A stretch of 64,000 bases of DNA, taken from Wocania arenilitoris (GTDB taxonomy: Bacteria; Bacteroidota; Bacteroidia; Flavobacteriales; Flavobacteriaceae). The position numbers and the translations under genes were made by a program. The first letter of the stretch is position 1. Each line of letters opens with the position of its first letter. This document shows positions 54,601-61,933 of the stretch, piece by piece. Location of the stretch: NCBI RefSeq assembly GCF_021728535.1, contig NZ_JAKKDU010000002.1:128932-192931 (forward strand). Reading direction: 5' to 3'. The notes below the pieces were generated by a model. That model was not told the DNA's origin, ran no database searches, and saw nothing but the letters and a program-made list of their open reading frames with translations.

Positions 54601-55349
54601 TCGATTTGGATTATAATCGTGTAAAATTAAGAACCTTTAAAGTAGCACCAGCTTTAACTTGGAGAGGAAAACTAGGTGCAAGTTTAAAGATTGGTGTGTC
54701 TTATGAGTCTAATGAAGTTGATAAAACAGCAGGACGATTTGTAGATATGCCTAGTGTTTTACCAAGTTCTGTATTCGATCAACAAGATTTTTATGGAGCC
54801 GATATGAAGTACGAATTTGCGAATGCTGATAATGCGGCATTCCCAACCTTAGGCATGATGTTCGCATTACAAACAGGATATAAAAATAACGTGAGTACAT
54901 CTAAGGGTTTTGGTTATATAATTCCAGAATTAGGTTTTGATTATAAATTAGTATCAAACGGACAATTAGTTTTAGCAACAAAGCTAAAAGGACATTTTAA
55001 TTTAGGGGATGATTTTGAATTTTATCAAGCAGCTAACTTAGGAGCCAATAATGGATTAAGGGGTTATAGAAATGAACGTTTTACTGGAAAAAGTACCTTT
55101 GTGCAGAGTACTGATGTACGTGTAAACCTCCGTAAAGTTAAAACGGGATTATTACCACTTAATATTGGTGTTTATGGTGGCGTAGACTACGGACGTGTTT
55201 GGATAGAAGGTGAAGATTCTAATAAATGGAATAACTCTTTTGGTGGTGGTATTTTTGCTAATGCGGCAGATATGATGACTTTGAATATTTCGGCTTTTAA
55301 TAGTGATGATGGGTTGCGTTTAGCTTTTAAAATGGGCTTTGGGTTTTGA
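51678..55349 (+). CDS. Large surface protein: metallophosphoesterase, kinase-like region and C-terminal beta-barrel
   Basis: The 1223-residue product begins with a lipoprotein signal (lipobox LLNACAT). Residues ~42-370 are a calcineurin-like metallophosphoesterase with FYLIGDAG, FLGDNIYP, FIPGNHDWY, AIHHPMFT and VSGHDHNLQ. Residues ~430-740 resemble atypical kinases of the HipA/Fam20C sort: REYVMRALRK, then IGDWDRHEDQWRW (Asp598, His600) and VPRDRDQAF (Asp623, Asp625). Residues ~880-1223 are strands of an outer-membrane barrel with a NNGLRGYRNERFTG segment like Omp85/surface-antigen proteins, ending in phenylalanine. The phosphoesterase is a firm call; the kinase-like reading is inference. 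It probably faces the periplasm or surface. Confidence 0.82.
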   Translation: MKFQKSALLISLIFLLNACATYKPQYKDTNFQTTFPDKKIAHSFYLIGDAGVSADAKSSEAVTSFKKELSKASKNSTVIFLGDNIYPKGLPKKSEEGRALAENQLNTQINAVKDFKGETVFIPGNHDWYSNGLKGLKRQEKYIEDALGKNTFLPENGCPIEKIEIAKDIILIAVDSEWYMTDWGKHPTINDDCEIKTRAKFFDELEGEIKKARGKTTIIAIHHPMFTNGSHGGQYSFGSHMSPLPVLGTLKNLIRKTGGIITVDNQNSRYNEFRKRIITLSQENDKTIFVSGHDHNLQYIVEDNLPQIVSGSGSKINSTRNVGGGQFSYGAFGYARLDLFKDGSSYVRFYANNEVVFQTQVLKEDDKKVFNTYPTSYPTDKVASIYTEKETTKGGLYKMFWGDRYREDFSAKVKAPTVDLDTLFGGLTVVRKGGGHQSKSLRLKDKKGREYVMRALRKNAIQYLQAVAFKEQYIEGQFDDTYTEGLLLDVFTGSHPYAPFTIGTLSDAVGIYHTNPVLYYVPKQNALGHFASEFGNELYMIEERTDSGHGNKASFGFSDELISTDDVLKKLNKDEDFVLDEEAYIRARLFDMLIGDWDRHEDQWRWAEFKKDGKKIYRPVPRDRDQAFSIMADGALLGLATKIVPALRLMQSYDEELKSPKWFNLEPYPLDMALINQSGKDVWNAQVKRIVEGLTDNVIDEAFTNFPPEVNQNTIQEIKQKLIGRRSNLQKISDAYYEHVNKFAVVKGTNKDDWFDVERLPNGETKVTAYRIKKGKKADVFHTRTYSCDSTKEIWIYGLDDDDRFEVFGNGDKLIKVRIIGGQNNDVYNVTNGKRLKIYDHKTKENQFLTNKGSKKLTDDYETNVYDYKKLKNSSNQFVPTLGANPDDGFKIGFVNTITNYGFERNPFSSQHTISAAYYFATNGFDVGYYAEFANVVGHWNLAVDTKFTSPNYAVNFFGFGNETVNPEAEDGDNFDLDYNRVKLRTFKVAPALTWRGKLGASLKIGVSYESNEVDKTAGRFVDMPSVLPSSVFDQQDFYGADMKYEFANADNAAFPTLGMMFALQTGYKNNVSTSKGFGYIIPELGFDYKLVSNGQLVLATKLKGHFNLGDDFEFYQAANLGANNGLRGYRNERFTGKSTFVQSTDVRVNLRKVKTGLLPLNIGVYGGVDYGRVWIEGEDSNKWNNSFGGGIFANAADMMTLNISAFNSDDGLRLAFKMGFGF

Positions 55350-55362
55350 TGCATTGTGTCAT

Positions 55363-55379
55363 CCTGAACTCGTTTCAGG
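55363..55379 (+). terminator. Hairpin between two convergent genes
   Basis: CCTGAA and TTCAGG pair around CTCGT, followed by a T-rich stretch. The surrounding GTCATCCTGAACTCGTTTCA looks like a dispersed repeat. It can serve as terminator for the surface protein gene. Confidence 0.5.
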
Positions 55380-55408
55380 GTCTCAATTTTAGTTTAATCT
55401 TATCTAAT

Positions 55409-56200
55409 TCACAATTCAAACTCGTACAAATTCCCACCTTCACCTTTAGTTTTTTCATCAGTAATAAAAACAGTTTTGGCATCTTTAAAACAAACGCCTT
55501 CTTTTTGAGAATTATGGTTAAATGGCAATTCTTCTATATTGCCTTCAAAGAAATCACCATCTTTAAAGCCGGTTATTTTCCAAAGTTTGTCATGATTTAA
55601 TAATACTACGGTTTTACCATCATCACTAATATCAGCTGAGGTTATTTTATTGTTTTTTCCTTCTAAATTAAATGTAGCAATACGTGTAGCAGTATGTAAT
55701 CCAATGGTATTAGGTACTTTAAAAAGCATACTGGATTTGTTTTCTTTACTAAAGATGTAGAAATAATTATTGTAAAGAAAAAAAGTTTCAAAATCTTTAG
55801 GTTTTACTTTTTTTGGTAAAACAAAATTAATACGCTCAGCTTTGGTTTTGTTACTACTAAAATCAGACACTTTGTAAATGGTAAAATCGTCTCTGTTTTT
55901 ACTGTTGTTACCAAAATCGCCAATATATAAATTACCTTCTTTATCAGAAGTTAAATCCTCCCAATCAATATTACTAGAATTACTAATATCAATGTCTTTT
56001 ACAATATTTCCTTTTAAATCTAAACCATAAATATTGTTCTTGTTACCAGAGTCTTCAATAGTCCAAAGTAACTCTGAATTTGCCACAGTTTCTATGGCAG
56101 AGACTTCTTTTAAACTGTTTGGTAAATCTGCAATAACAGTTAAATTTCCTGTTGTACAGCTTGAAGTAATTAGTAATATTGATAAAAGGAATTTATTCAT
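55409..56200 (-). CDS. Lipoprotein, probable beta-propeller
   Basis: The 263-residue product has a lipoprotein signal (FLLSILLITSSCTT). The mature part reads as repeated four-strand blades: AIETVANSELLWTIEDSGNKNNIYGLDLKGNIVKDI, DWEDLTSDKEGNLYIGDFGNNSKNRDDFTIYKV and KITSADISDDGKTVVLLNHDKLWKI. The pattern is that of NHL/SdiA-regulated or phytase-like propellers, but I recognise no catalytic residue. It is convergent with the surface protein gene and divergent from the flavoprotein gene at 56249. Function unknown. Confidence 0.78.
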   Translation of the reverse strand: MNKFLLSILLITSSCTTGNLTVIADLPNSLKEVSAIETVANSELLWTIEDSGNKNNIYGLDLKGNIVKDIDISNSSNIDWEDLTSDKEGNLYIGDFGNNSKNRDDFTIYKVSDFSSNKTKAERINFVLPKKVKPKDFETFFLYNNYFYIFSKENKSSMLFKVPNTIGLHTATRIATFNLEGKNNKITSADISDDGKTVVLLNHDKLWKITGFKDGDFFEGNIEELPFNHNSQKEGVCFKDAKTVFITDEKTKGEGGNLYEFEL

Positions 56201-56248
56201 TTAGGTAGTGCCCATTTATAATGCTAAATTTACACAGTAATTTTTAAT

Positions 56249-57466
56249 ATGACACAATACAACGTTATTATTGTTGGAGGCGGAGCAGCAGGTTTTTTTG
56301 CAGCTATAAATATAGCTGAACAAAATCTAGATTTAAAAGTCGCTATTTTAGAGCGAGGAAGTGAGGGTTTGCAAAAAGTAAAAATTTCTGGTGGCGGACG
56401 CTGTAATGTAACACACGCAGAGTTTATTCCAAGTGAATTAGTGCAAAATTACCCTAGAGGTGAAAAAGAATTATTAGGGCCTTTTCATAAATTCATGACA
56501 GGTGATACTATTGAGTGGTTTGAAAAACGAGGCGTTACTTTAAAAATTGAAGATGATGGTAGAATGTTTCCAGAGTCAAATTCCTCTCAAACAATTATTG
56601 ATTGTTTTTTAAATGAAGCAAAAAAATATAAGGTTGAGATTTTGTATAATCATGTGGTTAAATCCATTCAGAATGAAGAAAACATTTGGAAGTTAAATAC
56701 TAATCAAGGTGACTTTTTAAGTGAAAAATTATTAATAACAACAGGAAGTAATCCTAAAATCTGGAAACTTTTAGAAGCTTTAAATCATACCATTTCAGAA
56801 CCAGTTCCATCACTTTTTACGTTTAACATTAATGATAAGCGCATAAAAGATATTCCAGGTGTTGTAGCAAAAAATGTTGATGTAAAAGTTGTAGATTCAA
56901 ATTTAAAATCTGAAGGCCCTTTGCTTATTACACATGTAGGGATGAGCGCGCCAGCAATTTTAAAATTATCTGCCTTTGGTGCTTTAGAATTAGCCGAATG
57001 CGATTACAAATTTTCAATTGAAGTGAATTTTATAAGGCAATCTTTTGAAGCATGTTTTGAGAATTTAAAATTGCTAAAACAAGAATTAAATAAAAAAACC
57101 GTGTTTAAGTTTTCCCCATTCGATTTACCTAAACGGTTATGGCAACAATTAGTTTTAGCATCAAATATTTTAGAACTTACAACCTGGGCAGATTTAAATA
57201 AACAGCAATTAGAAGCTTTAGCACTACAATTAACCAAAGCTATTTTTAAAGTTGATGGAAAAAGCACGTTTAAAGAAGAATTTGTTACTGCTGGTGGAAT
57301 TAATTTAAAGGAAGTTAATTTTAAAACCTTTGAAAGTAGATTACACAAAAACATGTATTTTGCTGGAGAAGTTTTAAATATTGATGCAGTTACTGGAGGT
57401 TTTAACTTTCAAAATGCATGGACAGGAGCCTTTATTGCTGCAAAATCAATTTCAATATTTAATTAA
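56249..57466 (+). CDS. HI0933/YhiN-family FAD-dependent oxidoreductase
   Basis: The 405-residue flavoprotein has the N-terminal FAD motif VIIVGGGAAGFFAAINIAE, the family-specific KVKISGGGRCNVTHAEF, a central LLITTGSNPKIWKLLEALNH and HVGMSAPAILKLSAFGA, and the C-terminal FVTAGGINLKEVNFKTFESRLHKNMYFAGEVLNIDAVTGGFNFQNAWTGAFIA part that closes the FAD site. The physiological substrate of the family is not known. It stands alone, with its own short upstream region. Confidence 0.93.
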   Translation: MTQYNVIIVGGGAAGFFAAINIAEQNLDLKVAILERGSEGLQKVKISGGGRCNVTHAEFIPSELVQNYPRGEKELLGPFHKFMTGDTIEWFEKRGVTLKIEDDGRMFPESNSSQTIIDCFLNEAKKYKVEILYNHVVKSIQNEENIWKLNTNQGDFLSEKLLITTGSNPKIWKLLEALNHTISEPVPSLFTFNINDKRIKDIPGVVAKNVDVKVVDSNLKSEGPLLITHVGMSAPAILKLSAFGALELAECDYKFSIEVNFIRQSFEACFENLKLLKQELNKKTVFKFSPFDLPKRLWQQLVLASNILELTTWADLNKQQLEALALQLTKAIFKVDGKSTFKEEFVTAGGINLKEVNFKTFESRLHKNMYFAGEVLNIDAVTGGFNFQNAWTGAFIAAKSISIFN

Positions 57467-57511
57467 TTTTGATATTATTTTTATATATTTGATATATAAA
57501 ATCTATATATC

Positions 57512-57763
57512 ATGGGAAAGACTAAAAAATTAATTGAATTAGATGATAAAGCTATCGAAATCCTTGAAAAACAAGCGAAACTTCAAAAGCGGTCACTAAA
57601 AAATTATATAGAATTTACTTTAGAAGATCAGGCATTGCGCTTTAGTGAACCCTCTGAGGAATACAAAGCGATCATGGATGATATGATAAAGCAGATGGAA
57701 AACGGTACATTAAAAACAACACCTCTAAATGAAGTTTTGAAAAAGTATGGGCGTGAATTATGA
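57512..57763 (+). CDS. Antitoxin of a ParE/RelE-type pair
   Basis: The 83-residue protein opens GKTKKLIELDDKAIEILEKQAKLQKRSLKNYIEFTLED, a ribbon-helix-helix type DNA-binding segment, followed by an acidic-to-basic C-terminal tail (residues 45-83) that would wrap the toxin. It overlaps the toxin gene by 17 bp, the typical arrangement for antitoxin-first pairs. No dyad is evident in the 45 bp before it beyond AT-rich TATATAAAATCTATATAT, which is itself partly symmetrical and may be the autoregulatory site. Confidence 0.82.
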   Translation: MGKTKKLIELDDKAIEILEKQAKLQKRSLKNYIEFTLEDQALRFSEPSEEYKAIMDDMIKQMENGTLKTTPLNEVLKKYGREL

Positions 57764-58016
57764 AATTACGGATGTCGCCCAAAAAGAACTTGATAAAGCC
57801 ATATGTTATTTTAAATTAATTGATAAAAGCGAAGAGTTTTTAAATGATTTGATGGCACAATTAGATTTGATAATAAAAATGCCACTTGCATTTCAATTGC
57901 GTTACAGGCAAGTAAGAATTATCACTTTATCCCAATTTAATTACTCAATACACTACTCGATTTATGATGGTACAATTTTTATTCTAAGAATAATAAATCA
58001 AAACCAAGATTTCTAA
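57747..58016 (+). CDS. ParE/RelE-family toxin
   Basis: The 89-residue product has the ParE-like pattern YEITDVAQKELDKAICYF, an internal helix with EEFLNDLMAQLDLIIKMP, and the strands RQVRIITLSQFNYSIHYSIYDGTIFILRIINQNQD at the end. RelE/ParE toxins act on ribosome-bound mRNA or on gyrase; which applies is not readable. The overlap with the antitoxin implies coupled translation. The next gene starts directly after its stop codon (58017). Confidence 0.82.
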   Translation: MGVNYEITDVAQKELDKAICYFKLIDKSEEFLNDLMAQLDLIIKMPLAFQLRYRQVRIITLSQFNYSIHYSIYDGTIFILRIINQNQDF

Positions 58017-58550
58017 ATGCACACTTATATCGCTTTATTAAAGGGGATTAATGTTGGTGGACACAAAAAAGTACCCATGGCAGAATTACGAGAACTTTTA
58101 ACAAAATCTGGATTTAAAAATGTAAAAACTTACATTCAAAGTGGTAATGTGGTGTTTCAATCTTCTGAAACTAATCTTCAAAATTTAGAAAATAACATAC
58201 AGAAGTCAATTTTTGATAAGTTTGGATTTGAAGTTTATGTTATGGTAAGAACAAGAGCAGATTTACAGCGTATTTTTAATGATTCTCCGTTTTCTGAAGA
58301 GAAAAAGGTAAAAAGTTATTTTAGTATGTTGCATAAAACTCCTGAATCAGAATTAGTTAAAGCAGCTTCAGAAAAAATATATGACGGTGAAGAATATTAC
58401 ATTATCAACGACTGTATTTATTTTTATTGCGAAAAAGGATATGGTAAAGCTAAATTTAACATGAATTTTTTCGAGAGGAAACTTAAAACAATAGGTACGG
58501 CAAGAAACTATAACACAATGGTAAAGTTGTTATCTTTGTCCGATATTTAG
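58017..58550 (+). CDS. DUF1697 protein
   Basis: The 177-residue protein shows the DUF1697 signature: TYIALLKGINVGGHKKVPMAELRELLTKSGFKNVKTYIQSGNVVFQS, and the C-terminal LKTIGTARNYNTMVKLLSL. The family is widespread and uncharacterised. No membrane segment or signal is seen. It starts immediately after the toxin stop and ends 4 bp before mvaD, so it may be read through into the mevalonate genes. Its last codons contain a TATCTTTG box that could be the mvaD promoter. Confidence 0.88.
   Translation: MHTYIALLKGINVGGHKKVPMAELRELLTKSGFKNVKTYIQSGNVVFQSSETNLQNLENNIQKSIFDKFGFEVYVMVRTRADLQRIFNDSPFSEEKKVKSYFSMLHKTPESELVKAASEKIYDGEEYYIINDCIYFYCEKGYGKAKFNMNFFERKLKTIGTARNYNTMVKLLSLSDI
58531..58538 (+). 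promoter_or_regulatory. Possible -10 box for mvaD
   Basis: TATCTTTG, an exact TAnnTTTG, lies inside the end of the DUF1697 gene, 16 bp before the mvaD ATG. No -35 TTG is present at the usual distance. Confidence 0.3.
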
Positions 58551-58554
58551 AAGT

Positions 58555-59646
58555 ATGTTAGAAGAACAGTTTATTTCAAAAGAGTATAACAATTTACCTG
58601 AAAAAGGAAGCTTTACTTGGTCATCGCCTAGCAATATAGCCTTAGTAAAATATTGGGGAAAAAAAGAAAATCAAATTCCCGCAAACCCCTCTATAAGTTT
58701 TACGTTAAATAATTGTAAAACTACTACTACTGTAAGTTTTACAAAAAAAGAGAGGAAAGATAATTTTTCTTTTGAGGTCTATTTAGATAATGAAAAAAAA
58801 GATGATTTTAAACCAAAAATTGAAACATTTTTTAAGCGTATTCTGCCTCATTTGTCTTTTTTAAAAGACTATCATTTTAAAATAGAAACTTCAAATACGT
58901 TTCCTCATAGTTCTGGAATTGCATCGTCAGCTTCAGGAATGAGCGCTTTGGCTGCTTGTTTAATGAGTATTGAAAAAGAATTAAACTCTGAAATTACAGA
59001 TGAATATTTTATTAAAAAAGTATCATTTTTAGCACGTTTAGGCTCAGGAAGTGCTTGCAGAAGTTTAGAAGGCGATATAGTAGTTTGGGGAAAACATGAT
59101 GAAATTGAAGAAAGCTCAGATTTATTTGGTGTAAATTATCCTTTTAAAGTCCATCAAAATTTTAAAAATTATAACGATACTATTTTATTAGTTGATAAAG
59201 GCGAAAAGCAAGTAAGCAGTACGGTTGGGCATAATTTAATGCACAATCATCCGTTTGCCGAGCAACGCTTTGCACAAGCACATAAAAACCTTTCAACGCT
59301 TATAAACGTATTTAAAACAGGGGATTTAAAATCATTTATTGAAATTGTTGAAAGTGAAGCACTAACACTTCACGCTATGATGATGACTAGTATGCCATAT
59401 TTTATTTTAATGAAGCCTAATACACTAGAAATCATCAATAAAATTTGGGCGTATAGAAAAGAAACCAATTCTAAGGTTTGTTTTACTTTAGATGCTGGTG
59501 CTAATGTACATGTGTTGTACCCTGAAAATGAAACTGAAAGTGTATTAGAATTCATTAATAATGAATTAGTTGCATATTGCCAAAATGGACATTATATTTG
59601 TGACAGAATAGGTTTTGGAGCAAAATTAATAACTCATTTAATTTAA
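58555..59646 (+). CDS. mvaD: Diphosphomevalonate decarboxylase
   Basis: MvaD makes isopentenyl diphosphate from diphosphomevalonate with ATP. The 363-residue GHMP-superfamily protein has SPSNIALVKYWGKKENQIPANPSISFTL near the N-terminus, the ATP loop FPHSSGIASSASGMSALAAC, SGSACRSLEGDIVVWG and the C-terminal FTLDAGANVHVLYPE. Together with the mevalonate kinase and a prenyltransferase downstream it shows that this organism uses the mevalonate pathway, as flavobacteria do. HMG-CoA and phosphomevalonate genes are not in the window. Confidence 0.95.
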   Translation: MLEEQFISKEYNNLPEKGSFTWSSPSNIALVKYWGKKENQIPANPSISFTLNNCKTTTTVSFTKKERKDNFSFEVYLDNEKKDDFKPKIETFFKRILPHLSFLKDYHFKIETSNTFPHSSGIASSASGMSALAACLMSIEKELNSEITDEYFIKKVSFLARLGSGSACRSLEGDIVVWGKHDEIEESSDLFGVNYPFKVHQNFKNYNDTILLVDKGEKQVSSTVGHNLMHNHPFAEQRFAQAHKNLSTLINVFKTGDLKSFIEIVESEALTLHAMMMTSMPYFILMKPNTLEIINKIWAYRKETNSKVCFTLDAGANVHVLYPENETESVLEFINNELVAYCQNGHYICDRIGFGAKLITHLI

Positions 59647-59684
59647 ATTTGTTTAAAAAAAACTTATATTTGTTAAACAAATTT
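59645..59684 (+). promoter_or_regulatory. Promoter and palindromic operator of the mevalonate kinase gene
   Basis: AAATTTGTTTAA (59645-59656) and TTAAACAAATTT (59673-59684) are perfect 12-bp inverted arms. The right part is itself a palindrome, ATTTGTT-A-AACAAAT (59668-59682). TATATTTG (59665-59672) is an exact -10 box within it. Overlap of box and dyad suggests regulated transcription by an unknown factor. Confidence 0.55.
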
Positions 59685-59706
59685 TTGTAGAATTTAGAAA
59701 CGTTAC

Positions 59707-60636
59707 ATGAAAGGACCTCTTTTTTACTCAAAAATATTACTCTTTGGAGAGTATGGCATTATTAAAGATTCTAAGGGTTTATCTATTCCTTATAACTTTT
59801 ATAATGGCGCTTTAAAGATGGATGATAATACTTCTGAAAGTGCTAAAATTTCTAACGAGAGTTTAAAAGAATTTGTTATTTATTTAAGTAAAATAGATAA
59901 CAAATTAGTAAGCTTTGATATCGCAGTATTAAAAAAACATGTTGATGAAGGAATGTATTTCGATTCGTCAATTCCTCAAGGTTATGGAGTAGGTAGTAGT
60001 GGTGCATTAGTAGCTGCTATTTACGATAAATATGCTCAAAATAAAATTACGGTTCTAGAGAATTTAACCAGAGAAAAGCTTCTCAAGTTAAAGTCTATTT
60101 TTTCTGAAATGGAATCATTTTTTCATGGAAAATCTTCTGGTTTAGATCCTTTAAATAGCTATTTAAGTATTCCTATTTTAATCAATTCGAAAGATAATAT
60201 AGAAGCCACAGGTATTCCTTCGCAAAAAACTGAAGGTAAAAATGCCGTATTTTTATTAGACTCTGGAATTATTGGAGAAACAGCTCCAATGGTTAGTATT
60301 TTTATGGAAAACATGAAACAAGAAGGTTTCAGAAAAATGCTTAAAGACCAATTTATTAAGCATACTGATGCTTGTGTTGATGATTTCTTAAAAGGTGATA
60401 TTAAATCGTTATTTAGTAATACCAAACAATTGTCAAAAGTGGTATTAAATCATTTTAAACCTATGATTCCTAAACAATTTCATGACCTTTGGAAAAAAGG
60501 GATTGAAACTAACGAGTACTATTTAAAACTATGTGGTTCTGGCGGTGGCGGTTATATTTTAGGTTTTACTAAAAATATAGACATTGCTAAACAATCATTA
60601 AAAGATTATAAGTTAGAGGTGGTTTACAACTTTTAA
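59707..60636 (+). CDS. mvk: Mevalonate kinase (GHMP kinase)
   Basis: The 309-residue kinase starts KGPLFYSKILLFGEYGIIKDSKGL, a GHMP N-terminus, and has the phosphate loop PQGYGVGSSGALVAAIYDKY, the FHGKSSGLDPLNSYLS segment with catalytic Asp, and the C-terminal LCGSGGGGYILGF. This matches flavobacterial mevalonate kinases. It follows mvaD by 60 bp that carry a promoter and palindrome, and precedes the UbiA gene. Confidence 0.92.
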   Translation: MKGPLFYSKILLFGEYGIIKDSKGLSIPYNFYNGALKMDDNTSESAKISNESLKEFVIYLSKIDNKLVSFDIAVLKKHVDEGMYFDSSIPQGYGVGSSGALVAAIYDKYAQNKITVLENLTREKLLKLKSIFSEMESFFHGKSSGLDPLNSYLSIPILINSKDNIEATGIPSQKTEGKNAVFLLDSGIIGETAPMVSIFMENMKQEGFRKMLKDQFIKHTDACVDDFLKGDIKSLFSNTKQLSKVVLNHFKPMIPKQFHDLWKKGIETNEYYLKLCGSGGGGYILGFTKNIDIAKQSLKDYKLEVVYNF

Positions 60637-60644
60637 TTAGATCT

Positions 60645-60669
60645 CTCAACTCCGATTAATCGGATTGAG
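60645..60669 (+). terminator. Palindrome after the mevalonate kinase gene
   Basis: TCCGATTAATCGGA (60651-60664) is a perfect palindrome, extended by CTCAA and TTGAG with one bulged C. It lies 8 bp after the stop codon and may be a terminator, although no T run follows. Confidence 0.45.
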
Positions 60670-60684
60670 TATCCGCTGAAATTG

Positions 60685-60706
60685 TCATTCTCGCGAAGGC
60701 GGGAAT
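60685..60706 (+). repeat. Single arm of the TCATTC(C/T)CGCGAAGGCGGGAAT repeat
   Basis: TCATTCTCGCGAAGGCGGGA with AT following is a short self-pairing element related to the inverted pair at 27435-27509. Confidence 0.6.
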
Positions 60707-60737
60707 TTAAATAAAAAGAGTTCCTATTATTTTTCAG

Positions 60738-61640
60738 ATGTTATCCAGAAGACAGAAACATATACTATTAAAATTCTTCAGTATGTTTTCTGTAGTTCGT
60801 GGCTACAATATTTTAGTTATTGTAATTGCACAATATTTAACAGCTGTTTATATTCTTGCTCACGATAAGTCTGTTAAAAGCGTTATTTTTGATATTAATT
60901 TACTCATGTTGGTTTTAGCATCGGCAGCTACTATTGCTGGCGGTTATATTATTAATAATTTTTACGACTCAGAAAAAGATTTAATCAATCGCCCTCAAAA
61001 ATCGAGACTTGATAGATTAGTTAGTCAAAACACAAAGCTATCATTTTACTTTGTATTAAATTTTATGGCAGTTATAATGGCTAGTTATGTGTCATTTAAA
61101 CCAGTTTTATTCTTTTCACTTTACATATTTGGGATTTGGTTTTATTCACATAAATTAAAAAAACTCCCATTTATAGGAAACTTAACTTCTGCCATTTTAA
61201 CTATTACACCGTTTTTTGCCATTTTTATGTATTATAAAAATTTTGAAACTGTCATTTTTGTACATGCCTTGTTCCTATTTTTAATTATATCAATGCGTGA
61301 GCTCACTAAAGACTTGGAAAATATTAAAGGTGACTTACTTTTAAATTATAAAACAATACCTATTACCTACGGAGAAAAAGCATCAAAAGTAATGCTAACA
61401 GCATTAGCTGTATTAACCCTAATTCCTAATTACTTACTAGTAAATCGTTTTGAAATTGGTTATATGTACATCTATTTTTATTTGTGTGTAGTATTACTAA
61501 TAGGTTTTTTATTGTTGCTGTGGAAATCTAAAACAAAAACACATTACCTTATACTTCATAACATTTTAAAATTTATAATTTTAGCAGGTGTTTTTAGCAT
61601 TATTTTAATTAATGTAAATTTAGTATTAAACAGAATCTAA
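60738..61640 (+). CDS. UbiA-family prenyltransferase
   Basis: The 300-residue protein has about nine hydrophobic segments and the UbiA first Asp motif in NNFYDSEKDLINRP (NxxxDxxxD); the second, in MRELTKDLENIKGDL, also fits. It transfers a prenyl chain to an acceptor in the inner membrane. The acceptor is not evident: flavobacterial homologues beside mevalonate genes are commonly annotated as geranylgeranylglycerol-phosphate geranylgeranyltransferase, but a quinone or porphyrin substrate is possible. The context with mvaD and mvk ties it to isoprenoid use. Confidence 0.88.
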   Translation: MLSRRQKHILLKFFSMFSVVRGYNILVIVIAQYLTAVYILAHDKSVKSVIFDINLLMLVLASAATIAGGYIINNFYDSEKDLINRPQKSRLDRLVSQNTKLSFYFVLNFMAVIMASYVSFKPVLFFSLYIFGIWFYSHKLKKLPFIGNLTSAILTITPFFAIFMYYKNFETVIFVHALFLFLIISMRELTKDLENIKGDLLLNYKTIPITYGEKASKVMLTALAVLTLIPNYLLVNRFEIGYMYIYFYLCVVLLIGFLLLLWKSKTKTHYLILHNILKFIILAGVFSIILINVNLVLNRI

Positions 61641-61762
61641 TAGGATAATATTTTAAAAACAGTAATAGCTCAAATTTTTCCAGCATGAATAATACTATTT
61701 CAAATAAGAAATGATATAAAGAAGTCTTAATAATTTATTCAATTGATTTTAATAGGATATAA

Positions 61763-61867
61763 GAAGGAGCACCAGAATTTAATCCTGTAGGGCATTATTA
61801 TCGTCCTGATGTAACTAAATTATCTGTAAATAGAGAACGCCCATCTACCGTTAATTTTAATGATTAA
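61763..61867 (+). pseudogene. Short unassigned coding relic
   Basis: A frame without start codon reads GAPEFNPVGHYYRPDVTKLS and then NRERPSTVNFND before TAA, directly after an in-frame TAA. The composition is protein-like and unlike the AT-rich surroundings. It may be the C-terminal remnant of a lost gene; I do not recognise the family. The rest of the 61641-61933 gap holds no gene. Confidence 0.3.
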
Positions 61868-61909
61868 AAACAAATTCTAATCTTAAATCGTCAATCTTAA
61901 TTTTAACTA

Positions 61910-61917
61910 TATCTTTG
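61910..61917 (+). promoter_or_regulatory. -10 box of the RluB-like gene
   Basis: TATCTTTG, an exact TAnnTTTG, lies 16 bp before the ATG; transcription would begin a few bases before the start codon. Confidence 0.5.
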
Positions 61918-61933
61918 CAGCAAAATTAAAACA

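Noticed and set aside
57512-58016. Mobile element around the toxin-antitoxin pair
   Set aside because: No transposase, integrase, att-like repeat or change in composition is visible; the pair fits tightly between its neighbours.
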